Shown here piece after piece: positions 52,068-59,869 of a stretch of DNA of 64,000 bases. The position numbers and the translations under genes were made by a program. Within the stretch, counting starts at the first letter, position 1, and each line of letters opens with the position of its first letter. The notes below the pieces were generated by a model that worked only from the letters and a program-made list of their open reading frames with translations, did no database searches and was not told the DNA's origin. Where the stretch lies: contig JAGWBX010000013.1 in the NCBI GenBank assembly GCA_021295655.1, forward strand, positions 1 through 64,000. Direction: 5' to 3'. The stretch is from Candidatus Latescibacterota bacterium. Its GTDB lineage: Bacteria > Latescibacterota > UBA2968 > GCA-2709665.

Positions 52068-53543
52068 TCACGTCACTTTCGTGATGCGAATGACAACGTC
52101 GTGCCGAAATGCCTGCAAAACCACCCGGCGCGATTCGCCCCCATCAAGAGGGACACGAGGAGAATAAACGCCGTCCGCAGGAGAAAAACAGGACATTTCG
52201 AACGTGCCCTGCGGCAGGTCGAAGCATAGCCCTCCCTCGATTGGATCGCCGCACCCGGTATCCTCCCGTTCGCGGGCGTCAGCCAGATAGATACAATAAT
52301 CCTCGCCCGCAACCGCAAACACCGATTCCAGTGTATGATCGGGTCGTTCCAGAAGCCAACCCGGCATGACCGGGTGCGCCCTGGCAAGATCGATGGAATG
52401 GATAAAGCCTGCCAGATTGCCCATCCACCGTCGAATCCCGCTTCTCGAGTCGGGCGTTCCCGTCTCGAGGTACGGCAGGATGGAAAAGTCGATCATATCG
52501 TAATGAGCCCCGGAAAACAGCGCTGTCCACGCCCGCTTGCGGTGCACCGTCCATCCTTCCACTTCCTTGTACTGGGTTGCGATATTGTCTTCGTCGTGAT
52601 TCAGCGGTTTCGGGCGCCCGTAGGCAGCGAGGGTAAAATCACGCAGCGGCCGCAACTTGAGCTGTTTGGACATGAAGTCGCCGAGGTCATAACTTCGGCC
52701 GCCGCACACGGTATTTGGCAGCGGGTGAATATTCACGACGTCGAAATCCATCGCTTCGAACGAACCGTCGGAGGGTTGATCGAACGGTCTGATCGTCATC
52801 GCTTCCTGTCCGGCGATCAGGTGTCGGTTCGGCATCCCGCTCTCGATTTCTCGGATTTGCGCAATGAACTGCGCCTGCCAGCCGTTCACCTCCTCCGATC
52901 CGGGTAAATCGCCGGTATCGGGGAAATAACACGGCTCATTGCAGATCTCGTAGATTACGTTCCCGTACCGATTGGTTTCCTCCACGATACGACGCACGTG
53001 CGCGCGCTGCCAATCCAGCAGGTCCTTCCGGCGGCACGTCATATACTCCTGCCAGGGTACCGGCTGTTCCGGGGGTTCCATTGTTATGTTGTTGGCCGGA
53101 TTCAGCGGATTGAGCGCCCAGACCTCGTCCTTGTACGTGTTGCTGAACAGTACCACCTCCACGATGATGCCATACGACTCCGCAAGAGACAGAAATGCGT
53201 GCAACCGATCGAAGTACTCGGCATTCCAGCGCGCAAGATCGTATTGCGGCTGCCCGTCCAGCGCGTTTCCCGGCCCCGTCCGTTCGAACGGCGCGACAAA
53301 ATCGGGTGATTCGGGCTTGCAGGTCGAGTAGGGGTTTACAGGCGTTTGCAACTCTCTGAATAGCGTAAACAACCGCGTCAGCGTCTGTCCCCGTTCAGAC
53401 GCGTCCTTCAAATACCGTTCGAACCGAAACGGCCGGTTTATCACCGCCCCATAGTGTTCGGTCGCACATAGCAGCACCAGGGCGCGACCGCGATAGTCGA
53501 AGACTTTTCTGTTTTCCGGATGAATCCTGATGACGTCAGCCAC
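52068..53543 (-). CDS. Glycoside hydrolase-like (clan GH-A) protein
   Basis: A 491-residue protein with a GH5/DUF4038-like TIM barrel. The acid/base Glu203 lies in the clan GH-A motif YEICNEP; Glu318 in KPLNHDED is a candidate nucleophile. The C-terminal 100 residues are a small beta domain. No signal peptide is visible, so it would act in the cytoplasm. The GTG at 53543 is preceded by GGGAGG three bases away and overlaps the dehydrogenase stop by eight bases. Substrate not known. Confidence 0.82.
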   Translation of the reverse strand: MADVIRIHPENRKVFDYRGRALVLLCATEHYGAVINRPFRFERYLKDASERGQTLTRLFTLFRELQTPVNPYSTCKPESPDFVAPFERTGPGNALDGQPQYDLARWNAEYFDRLHAFLSLAESYGIIVEVVLFSNTYKDEVWALNPLNPANNITMEPPEQPVPWQEYMTCRRKDLLDWQRAHVRRIVEETNRYGNVIYEICNEPCYFPDTGDLPGSEEVNGWQAQFIAQIREIESGMPNRHLIAGQEAMTIRPFDQPSDGSFEAMDFDVVNIHPLPNTVCGGRSYDLGDFMSKQLKLRPLRDFTLAAYGRPKPLNHDEDNIATQYKEVEGWTVHRKRAWTALFSGAHYDMIDFSILPYLETGTPDSRSGIRRWMGNLAGFIHSIDLARAHPVMPGWLLERPDHTLESVFAVAGEDYCIYLADAREREDTGCGDPIEGGLCFDLPQGTFEMSCFSPADGVYSPRVPLDGGESRRVVLQAFRHDVVIRITKVT

Positions 53544-54672
53544 GTGCCTCCCCCTTTTCCGGCGTCCGCTTCCGGCTTGATTGCCGCTGGTGAAGCCGTG
53601 CGGTTGCCTGGCCACCGCGAATCCGTCCACTGCAAAGCCGTGACCACTTCTCCTGAAATCCCCGGCTGCGGAATACTTCCGGATTTACCACGCCGTGAGG
53701 ACGCGTACCGAGTGACAAATCCACCATACTCCGGCAGGCCGCCCGTCCGATGTCACGGAACAATTCACCTGTCCAGGCCACCGAATGGGGCGCAAGCAGG
53801 ACGTTGTCGAACTTACCGAACCGTTGCGGTTCCACTACGGGTTCCTCCGCGAAACAATCCAGTGCTGCGCCGGCTATCGCGCCGGTTTCCAGGGCGTCGA
53901 AAAGTGCATCCTCATCCACAATGCCGCCCCTGGCCGTATTGATCAGATAGGCGCCCCGTTTCATCGCTGACAATTCCTGCCTGCCGATCAGTCCCTCCGT
54001 CTCCCGGGTCAGCGGACAGTGGACGGAAACGAAATCCGACGCCGCCATCAACTCCTGAAGCGACACCAGGGCCACTCCCAGCTTACCGGCCTCGTCCGGG
54101 TCGACGTATGGGTCGAATGCAAGGGGCGGATTCATCCCGAACGTACCCAGCAACCGTACGGTCTCCCGAGCGATTCCGCCCAGCCCCACGGCCCCGAACG
54201 TACGGTCTCTCAACTCACTCCCCATATATCGGGTTCGTGCATCCCACCCGCCGGTACGGACCAGGCGGTCCTTGACGCGCATGTGGTGCGTTAGCGCGAT
54301 CATCCAGCCCACCGTTGCCTCGGCAACGGAACGGTCGACCGCGCCGGCCGTGATGAGCACGACGACGTTGGCCTCGGTACAGGCGCCAACGTCGACCGAG
54401 TCGTACCCCACGCCGAAGCGCACGATGGCCAGCAGATCCTCTGACGCCGACACGGTCTCGGCGGTCACCGCGGGCGTGAGTACGACCACGCCCTGTACGT
54501 CCGCTACCTGCTCGGCGCCGATCTCCGGCCGATGCACGTCGAATACCGACGTTTGAATATGGGCATGGCTGTCAAATAACGCCAGACCCATATCCCTGAA
54601 TCTGCACGCCCCCTCCGAATCGTAAAAATCGGCGGTCAGCGCCACGCGGAAGACTCTGCCGTCAAAGGCCAT
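53536..54672 (-). CDS. D-isomer-specific 2-hydroxyacid dehydrogenase
   Basis: A 378-residue NAD-dependent dehydrogenase of the phosphoglycerate/hydroxypyruvate type. The Rossmann motif AVGLGGIARE is at residues 161-170; the catalytic Arg248 (NTARGG), Glu277 (FAEEP) and His296 (LAPHS) are all present. The last 34 residues (345-378) are an Arg/Ser/Gln-rich low-complexity tail that overlaps the next gene and is not normal for the family. AAGG lies six bases before ATG 54672. It heads the operon that continues into the hydrolase-like, SDR and isomerase genes. Confidence 0.9.
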   Translation of the reverse strand: MAFDGRVFRVALTADFYDSEGACRFRDMGLALFDSHAHIQTSVFDVHRPEIGAEQVADVQGVVVLTPAVTAETVSASEDLLAIVRFGVGYDSVDVGACTEANVVVLITAGAVDRSVAEATVGWMIALTHHMRVKDRLVRTGGWDARTRYMGSELRDRTFGAVGLGGIARETVRLLGTFGMNPPLAFDPYVDPDEAGKLGVALVSLQELMAASDFVSVHCPLTRETEGLIGRQELSAMKRGAYLINTARGGIVDEDALFDALETGAIAGAALDCFAEEPVVEPQRFGKFDNVLLAPHSVAWTGELFRDIGRAACRSMVDLSLGTRPHGVVNPEVFRSRGFQEKWSRLCSGRIRGGQATARLHQRQSSRKRTPEKGEARG

Positions 54673-54674
54673 GC

Positions 54675-54807
54675 TTAACCTTGATTCGTCATTCTTCGGG
54701 GAAGTAAAGCCGGATATATGCAGGTAGACAAAGGCGATTTAACATTGATTCGTTATTTTTACGGGACGTAAAATCGAATATAGGCAAGTGGATGAAGGTG
54801 ATTTAAC
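54675..54807. repeat. 64-bp direct tandem repeat, two copies plus a start of a third
   Basis: Units begin TTAAC at 54675, 54739 and 54803, exactly 64 bases apart. The first two units agree at 49 of 64 positions (about 77%); the third is only a few bases. They lie directly upstream of the dehydrogenase start, with no coding capacity. Their conserved core is TTAACNTTGATTCGT. Confidence 0.7.
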
Positions 54808-54848
54808 GGCTGATTACCAGGATACACCCGGTCACTGGACGTGAACTG

Positions 54849-54868
54849 AAAAAACGTCCTTTTTGACG
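54849..54868 (-). terminator. Weak terminator of the Nramp-like gene
   Basis: On the minus strand CGTC and GACG form a four-base stem (54868-54865 with 54858-54855) followed by six T. The stem is short. Confidence 0.4.
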
Positions 54869-54869
54869 A

Positions 54870-54936
54870 CCGTTTCACCCCGTTTCGTAAGCGTTTATCG
54901 CGGCGTCGCGCTGCTGTTTTTTCAAATTGGGGTAAA
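54870..54936 (+). repeat. Dispersed repeat of about 67 bp, copy 2
   Basis: This aligns with 30781-30848 read on the minus strand, ending TTTTTTCAAATTGGGG. It lies just beyond the 3' end of the Nramp-like gene. Confidence 0.5.
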
Positions 54937-54957
54937 CGCTCTCTCGTGCGACTTTGC

Positions 54958-56379
54958 TCACATCCGCCCAAACTCCCAGATCACACACGCCACGGCGAAT
55001 GCGATGTATACGAGCGATGCAATCGACATCATACCGGTGCATAGCCATCCGGGGCGGGCGGCCGCGGGCAGATGACGATGATTGATGTAGAGCGTCAGCG
55101 GCGTATAGAGCGCCATTGCAAATCCGCCAATATACGCAGCGTTAAACAGGAACCCCAATTCACTCACGCCACGGGCCTCCATCACATAGGTGATCACACA
55201 CCCTGCCACAATCCATGTCGCCGCAACGACCAGATACCACCAGCTCAGATCCCGCTTTCGCGCCACGCTGAAATTGGTGTAGATGATATCCGCGATCGAT
55301 CGCGAAACCCCGTCGACCAGAGCGAGCTGCGTACTGAACAACGTAGCCAGCCCCACAACCAGAAAGACGTACCTGCCCGTCTCGCCCCAGACCGTTGCCA
55401 GAACCGCTGCTTCGTCCCAGATCAGCGTGCCCCTCGCAGGTACGATTCCATTGGGATGCAATACCGCAAGCGCACCGAAGATGAAGAGCAGAATGGTTAC
55501 GGAATTCAGGGCCCAGAAAAACAGCATCTGATCTTTCTTCACATAGTTGAACCAGCTCTTGAAACGACCGATATTTTCTTCTGTCTCCTCAAACCGGAAT
55601 CCGGTCGAGGGCATCGCCTCGGTCCGACCTCGAAGCGGATTCCGCATCTGGGGCAGATGCGCGCCCATCCCGACGTGCTTGTCGCGCAGGTAGAACGTAT
55701 AGAAGAGATTGGCCGTACCTCCGGCGCCGGCGAATACGAGCGCGATGAACATCGCCTTGACACTCATTCCCGGATCGATGTAACCGATATTGGCAATACC
55801 CCTCCCCAGCGATGCCCATGTCTGGGCCGATCCCACCGCGTACGCGACCGCGATCAGGCCGACAGTCACCACCACAACGAGCAGTTCGATACTCCGCTCG
55901 ACGGACTGGTATATCAACTTCGGACCGAAGAGAATCAGCGCCACGCCCGCGAAGGTGACGATCGTCCAGAACGTATCCGAACCCCAGCCATGCGGCCCCG
56001 CAAGCAGCGCCTTCAAGGCCAGTCCGGATGCCCGTCCCCATCCAGGTGCAATCCAGCTGAAAATCGTCAACAGAACAAATATGGGAGCGAATCCTCGCCA
56101 CACCCGGCTGTATCCGGTATATACCGTTTCACCTGTGGCAACCGTCCAACGTCCCACTTCGAAGTTGATCCAGAGTTGCAGGAATATGCCGAGGCAGGCC
56201 GCCCACACCATGCCGGCTCCGTATTCGGCGACGATGCGCGGCCAGATAACGATCTCGCCCGCACCGATGGAAAGCCCCACCAGGATTGCGCCCGGACCGG
56301 CCAGTTTCCAGAAGGACGTCTTCCGCTCCGGCATCTTTCTGACTTCGAAGTTTTTCAGCGGCTCAAAAAACCTCGCCAT
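54958..56379 (-). CDS. Nramp-family divalent metal transporter-like protein
   Basis: A 473-residue inner-membrane protein with about eleven transmembrane helices and the Nramp (SLC11/MntH) arrangement, for example PGAILVGLSIGAGEIVIWPRIV in helix 1 and the VDGVSRSIADIIY stretch. Helix 1 has SIGAGE where Mn/Fe carriers have DPGN, so it is a divergent branch and manganese transport should not be assumed. AAGGAG lies seven bases before the ATG. It has its own region upstream and downstream and no operon partner. Confidence 0.85.
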   Translation of the reverse strand: MARFFEPLKNFEVRKMPERKTSFWKLAGPGAILVGLSIGAGEIVIWPRIVAEYGAGMVWAACLGIFLQLWINFEVGRWTVATGETVYTGYSRVWRGFAPIFVLLTIFSWIAPGWGRASGLALKALLAGPHGWGSDTFWTIVTFAGVALILFGPKLIYQSVERSIELLVVVVTVGLIAVAYAVGSAQTWASLGRGIANIGYIDPGMSVKAMFIALVFAGAGGTANLFYTFYLRDKHVGMGAHLPQMRNPLRGRTEAMPSTGFRFEETEENIGRFKSWFNYVKKDQMLFFWALNSVTILLFIFGALAVLHPNGIVPARGTLIWDEAAVLATVWGETGRYVFLVVGLATLFSTQLALVDGVSRSIADIIYTNFSVARKRDLSWWYLVVAATWIVAGCVITYVMEARGVSELGFLFNAAYIGGFAMALYTPLTLYINHRHLPAAARPGWLCTGMMSIASLVYIAFAVACVIWEFGRM

Positions 56380-56729
56380 AACATTTCTCCTTGCGGCAAC
56401 CGCGAGGATGTGTTCGCCGCGGCTTGCATTCCGTCGGCATTAAACACCGCGATGATCGTGCCCTGACGTGAAATCACCCGTCTCGAAAGAAAGGCAGATG
56501 ATCCGTCTTCGCCAGGGTTGCCGGTGCGGCTGATAACAGGCCACTGAGATCTCTGCCGAGGTCGTGGCACGGACAAAAAAAAGGCTCGGAGAATTGTCCG
56601 GCCCTTTCCGTGTCGGAGTCCTGGCGACGGTGATTCATCGGGAAACCCGCACCCCTTGCAGGATTTCAGGTCAGCTCCTGTAGATTGGCGACGCGATTGC
56701 GACGCCCGATGCCGGAAAACCTGATAACG
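56380..56729. other. Intergenic region upstream of the Nramp-like gene
   Basis: About 350 bases containing the intrinsic terminator of the lipoprotein gene (56575-56603). I found no clear promoter for the Nramp-like gene and no other feature. Confidence 0.45.
56575..56603 (-). terminator. Intrinsic terminator of the lipoprotein gene
   Basis: On the minus strand GGC and CGGA arms (GGCCGGA...TCCGAGCC) form a hairpin from 56603 to 56583, followed by eight T (56582-56575). It is about 125 bases after the lipoprotein stop. Confidence 0.7.
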
Positions 56730-57248
56730 CTAGCGCACCCGCGTCCATTTGTCCACAAATACGTCGGGAAAAGTCGCGACCATCTGATCGCCGCGGAACT
56801 CCTCGCTGTACCCCCGCTCGTGCGTGATGCGAATCAGCCCGTCTTCCAGCGTAATCTTACCCTTTTCGACCTTTGCCTTATGGTAGATCGTGATCGGCGC
56901 GTCGAATGACGAGCGGTAGCCCTGCCGGATGAGCAGATACCTGGAACGCGTAATAGCGGAGGTCGAGATCTCGTACTTGCTTGCGGCAAAATCGAACGTC
57001 CTGGGTTTTTCGCCGACCGCGTTCACCAGCATATTCAGCGTCACGTGGGCCTTCCTTGAATCGATCGGCTGCCACGAGAACACTCCCGAAACCTCGGGTT
57101 TTCGAAGCACCGTGCCGTCGGGCAGGGTTCGTGACTCCAGTTCCCACTTGCCCGCAAGCTGCTCCTGCATATGCGCCAGGCGGTCACTACAGGCAAGTGT
57201 CATCCCCGCGCACACTGTCAAAACTGCGAACATCAATCGGCGATTCAT
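56730..57248 (-). CDS. Small lipoprotein of unknown function
   Basis: A 172-residue lipoprotein: signal peptide with lipobox MTLAC (Cys20), then a beta-rich domain with GKWELESRTLPDGTVLRKPEV and ERGYSEEFRGDQMVATF, resembling small lipocalin-like folds of unknown function. The ATG at 57248 begins the signal peptide and has GGAG six bases upstream; the longer frame is unlikely. It has its own promoter (57314-57342) and terminator. Confidence 0.83.
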   Translation of the reverse strand: MNRRLMFAVLTVCAGMTLACSDRLAHMQEQLAGKWELESRTLPDGTVLRKPEVSGVFSWQPIDSRKAHVTLNMLVNAVGEKPRTFDFAASKYEISTSAITRSRYLLIRQGYRSSFDAPITIYHKAKVEKGKITLEDGLIRITHERGYSEEFRGDQMVATFPDVFVDKWTRVR

Positions 57249-57313
57249 CCCTGTCTCCATAAAGGACCATTGAGCCTGCGTCGATGATGATGCCACGCTG
57301 CGACGCGCCGAAC

Positions 57314-57342
57314 AGTATATTTCCCGGAATTCACGCTGTCAA
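57314..57342 (-). promoter_or_regulatory. Sigma-70-type promoter (minus strand)
   Basis: On the minus strand TTGACA (57342-57337), 17 bases, TATACT (57319-57314), about 66 bases before the lipoprotein start. It abuts the HU terminator. Confidence 0.75.
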
Positions 57343-57343
57343 G

Positions 57344-57378
57344 AAAAAAAGCCCCGATCCTGTCTTGCTCTCGAGGCT
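57344..57378 (-). terminator. Intrinsic terminator of the HU gene
   Basis: On the minus strand AGCCTCGA (57378-57371) pairs with TCGGGGCT (57357-57350), with one G-T pair, followed by seven T (57350-57344). It ends 28 bases after the hup stop. Confidence 0.75.
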
Positions 57379-57405
57379 CTATTTGCAGAATTGGCGATGG
57401 GTCGG

Positions 57406-57681
57406 CTAGTTGACAGCGTCCTTAAGCGCCTTGCCAGCTTTGAAACGAACGGTCTTACCCGCGGAAATCTGAATTGTCTCACCCGTCTGAGGATTTCGAC
57501 CGGTACGTGCGGCTCTGGTTCCGACCGAAAACGTCCCGAAACCGGAAATGGCGACGCGATCACCGCTCTTGAGCGAATCCCTGATTTCGTTCAGAACGAC
57601 CCGCAGTGCGTCTTCCGCATTCCTTTTTGACAGACCGGCCTGATTTGCAATGGCGTCGACTAGATCGGTCCTGTTCGACAT
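57406..57681 (-). CDS. hup: HU-family DNA-binding protein
   Basis: A 91-residue HU/IHF-type architectural DNA-binding protein. The whole fold is present: helices MSNRTDLVDAIANQAGLS and AEDALRVVLNEIRDSL, the beta-arm GFGTFSVGTRAARTGRNPQTGE, and the closing VRFKAGKALKDAVN. It bends and packages DNA. AAAGGGGGTG lies about eight bases before the ATG. A promoter at 57714-57743 and a terminator at 57344-57378 make it a single-gene unit. Confidence 0.95.
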   Translation of the reverse strand: MSNRTDLVDAIANQAGLSKRNAEDALRVVLNEIRDSLKSGDRVAISGFGTFSVGTRAARTGRNPQTGETIQISAGKTVRFKAGKALKDAVN

Positions 57682-57713
57682 GGTAATTCACCCCCTTTCA
57701 GGAATTTGCCCTG

Positions 57714-57743
57714 AATATAGGCCCGATTGTGGGAATTTGTCAA
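57714..57743 (-). promoter_or_regulatory. Sigma-70-type promoter (minus strand)
   Basis: On the minus strand TTGACA (57743-57738), an 18-base spacer, TATATT (57719-57714), about 30 bases before the hup start. Confidence 0.75.
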
Positions 57744-57882
57744 GTGCGCCGATACCGATTGACGCAAAAAGACGGTTCTATCGTCGATTTATTCGTCAAA
57801 ACGCCGCGACGAAACGGGCTGCGGCAGGATCCCCGTCCAGGATACCCGCATCGACAACGCGGCCGGCCGGCACCGGAAACCG

Positions 57883-57918
57883 AAAAAAAACGGGCGGAGA
57901 CCATTTTCCGTCTCCGCC
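57883..57918 (-). terminator. Intrinsic terminator of the sigma-factor gene
   Basis: On the minus strand GGCGGAGA (57918-57911) pairs perfectly with TCTCCGCC (57900-57893), followed by eight T (57890-57883). It lies 76 bases after the sigma stop and is the clearest terminator in the window. The 312-base gap (57682-57993) holds only this and the hup promoter. Confidence 0.85.
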
Positions 57919-57993
57919 ACGAGAACTGCGATATCGGAGTCGATACGATCCAGTAGCCGGCAAGAGAAACATGCGGCCCCGGCAGTCGACCCT

Positions 57994-58845
57994 TTACGCC
58001 GACTCCATCAGCGGTTCGAGTTGCAGCCGTCGACGCGGATGCCGCAGTCGCCGGAGGGCCTTTTCCTTGATCTGCCGCACCCTTTCCCGCGTAAGGCTGA
58101 ACCTGGTGCCGATCTCTTCCAGCGTCATCGCTTCTTCGTCGCCTAACCCGAAATAAAGCCTTAACACTTCCGCTTCCCGCGCGTCAAGGGTTTCAAGGAC
58201 CATCTTCACCTGGTCCTTGACCGACTCGTCGACCACTTCGAGGTCCGGCGCTTTCTGAGAACTGTCCGGGAGAATATGCAGCAGGCTGTGGTCGTCGTCG
58301 TCTTTGAAAGACGCATCGAGCGACCAGACGTCGCGCGCCCGGAGGAGCGTATCCTGTACCATGTCCACGGAAACGCCAAGTTTCTCCGCAATCGTCTCGG
58401 GATCGGGGTCGGCCTCTTCCGTCTGTCGAATCTCCCGCGAAACCTTGGCGATGTTGTGCAACAGATCGATACGGTTGATGGGCAGCCTCACCACGCGTGA
58501 GTCCTGCGCAAGGCTCTGATGAATGGCCTGGCGTATCCACCAGACCGCGTAGGATATGAATTTGAATCCCCGCGTCCCGTCAAATCGTTCGGCGGCCGTC
58601 ATCAGACCCATGTTCCCCGCGCTGATGAGATCGGCCAACGGCACCCCATGGTTCTGGTATTCCCTGGCAACGCTGACCACGAAACGGAGATTCGAAGCGA
58701 CCAGCCTGTCTCTGGCCTTCTGGTCTCCCTTTCGGATCCTGTGCGCGAGCGCGATCTCTGTCTCGGCGGTAAGCGGCTCCGAAGAAGCAATATCCCTGAG
58801 ATAGAGATCAAGAGACTCGCTGTCCTGAATCATTATTCCAGCCAC
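57994..58845 (-). CDS. RpoD/SigA-family sigma factor, short primary type
   Basis: A 283-residue sigma-70 family protein with region 1.2 (about residues 8-40), region 2 (45-115, LISAGNMGLMTAAERFDGTRGFKFISYAVWWIRQ), region 3 and region 4 with the -35-reading helix (MTLEEIGTRFSLTRERVRQIKEK, 240-262). It lacks region 1.1, like the 286-residue primary sigma of Bacteroidota, which supports an FCB-type host. The promoters seen here, TTGACA-N17-TATATT, fit its recognition. Start GTG 58845 has GGAGG eight bases upstream; ATG 58833 is the alternative. Follows the PTS-IIA gene by 37 bases. Confidence 0.9.
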   Translation of the reverse strand: MAGIMIQDSESLDLYLRDIASSEPLTAETEIALAHRIRKGDQKARDRLVASNLRFVVSVAREYQNHGVPLADLISAGNMGLMTAAERFDGTRGFKFISYAVWWIRQAIHQSLAQDSRVVRLPINRIDLLHNIAKVSREIRQTEEADPDPETIAEKLGVSVDMVQDTLLRARDVWSLDASFKDDDDHSLLHILPDSSQKAPDLEVVDESVKDQVKMVLETLDAREAEVLRLYFGLGDEEAMTLEEIGTRFSLTRERVRQIKEKALRRLRHPRRRLQLEPLMESA

Positions 58846-58882
58846 GTGTCCATCCTCCGGAGAATCAGTGTGCGATACGCGT

Positions 58883-59431
58883 CTAAGTCGCCGAAACGTG
58901 CTCCCTGCACGCCTCCGGCAGAGCCCCGTGCAGGCGCATCTGTCGCAGCAGTAGTCGATTCATCTGCACTGCAGTTCGGGACTCGAGAAAAGTTCCGGTG
59001 ATATCCTCGTGGAAAAGCCGGCACAAATAGCCGAGAAGCGGCAGGTATCTTATGTCGCCCTCCGCGGGCACGGCCACGAGGCAAATGAGTCGAACGGGCT
59101 CAGGATACAGATCCGAGTGAAAGTCCACACCGTGATTTGAAATGCCCAACGCCATTCCGAGGTGCGCGGCAGAACCACAACGTGCATGGGGAAACGCGAT
59201 TCCGTTACCGACTGCGGTACTCTCGAGGTCTTCCCTGTCCAGAACCGATTGAAGGAATCGCAGACTGTCCGTCACGTAGCCCGAGCCGTGCAAACGGTTC
59301 ACGAGCGCCTTGATTGCGCCCATCCGATCCCGGGATTCCAGGTTCGGGACCATCGTCGTGGGGTGGAACCCGACCACACCGCTCAGGTCCGTTTCCCATT
59401 CACTGCTATAATGGAACTTCGATAGCGCCAT
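58883..59431 (-). CDS. PTS IIA-domain (PtsN/fructose-type) protein
   Basis: A 182-residue protein holding one PTS-EIIA type 2 domain. The phosphorylated His82 is in the signature GNGIAFPHAR (75-84), and ALVNRLHGSGYVTD and LDREDLEST are the usual preceding blocks. Its likely role is regulatory (like PtsN/EIIA-Ntr), because no sugar permease is nearby. I chose ATG 59431; a longer frame reaches TTG 59611 but its extra 60 residues look unlike the family. It precedes the sigma-factor gene by 37 bases and follows a -24/-12 promoter. Confidence 0.85.
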   Translation of the reverse strand: MALSKFHYSSEWETDLSGVVGFHPTTMVPNLESRDRMGAIKALVNRLHGSGYVTDSLRFLQSVLDREDLESTAVGNGIAFPHARCGSAAHLGMALGISNHGVDFHSDLYPEPVRLICLVAVPAEGDIRYLPLLGYLCRLFHEDITGTFLESRTAVQMNRLLLRQMRLHGALPEACREHVSAT

Positions 59432-59661
59432 GTCTGCAACCGGGATATCCCAGGTCCGGCTCAAACCGGATATGCGTTCGGTATCAAGTGTGCCTGTGTC
59501 CCCGAACCCAGTCGTACTTGAAATGCAATTATTGCAGCAAGCCCGGCGTGAATGCACGCTGCCAACGCGACATCCTGCAGCTGAATCACCCCGGTAAACA
59601 ACGCCATCCAATGGTTTTCGCTCGTATCAGCAAATCCGATGGAATCGTCGCCCTATTTATA

Positions 59662-59677
59662 AGCAACTTTAATGCCA
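59662..59677 (-). promoter_or_regulatory. Sigma-54 (-24/-12) promoter
   Basis: On the minus strand TGGCATTAAAGTTGCT (59677-59662) matches the consensus TGGCACG-N4-TTGCA at the key GG and GC positions, with the right 12-base spacing between them. It would start transcription near 59650, giving a leader of about 220 bases before the PTS-IIA gene. The neighbouring upstream genes encode a sigma-54 activator and its sensor kinase. Confidence 0.6.
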
Positions 59678-59720
59678 GTTTTATGAGATAATGTACAGGT
59701 GCTTATTAAAAATAAACTTA

Positions 59721-59746
59721 CGCCCGGCGATTTCAATCGCCGGGCG
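59721..59746 (-). terminator. Intrinsic terminator of the NtrC-family gene
   Basis: CGCCCGGCGA and TCGCCGGGCG form a perfect ten-base stem around TTTCAA. On the minus strand it is followed by a T-rich run (TAAGTTTATTTTT). It is 124 bases after the stop of the regulator gene. The rest of 59432-59869 holds only the sigma-54 site and the leader. Confidence 0.8.
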
Positions 59747-59869
59747 CGAAATATTCAATCCCGTGTCCCTACTGACGCAATATTTGCACTCGAATCCCGG
59801 CAGATTGCGCAAAAATTGCAGCGCGAGACCCGTCGAGGCTCCGAATGCGCCATTTGTGCCGACTTTACC

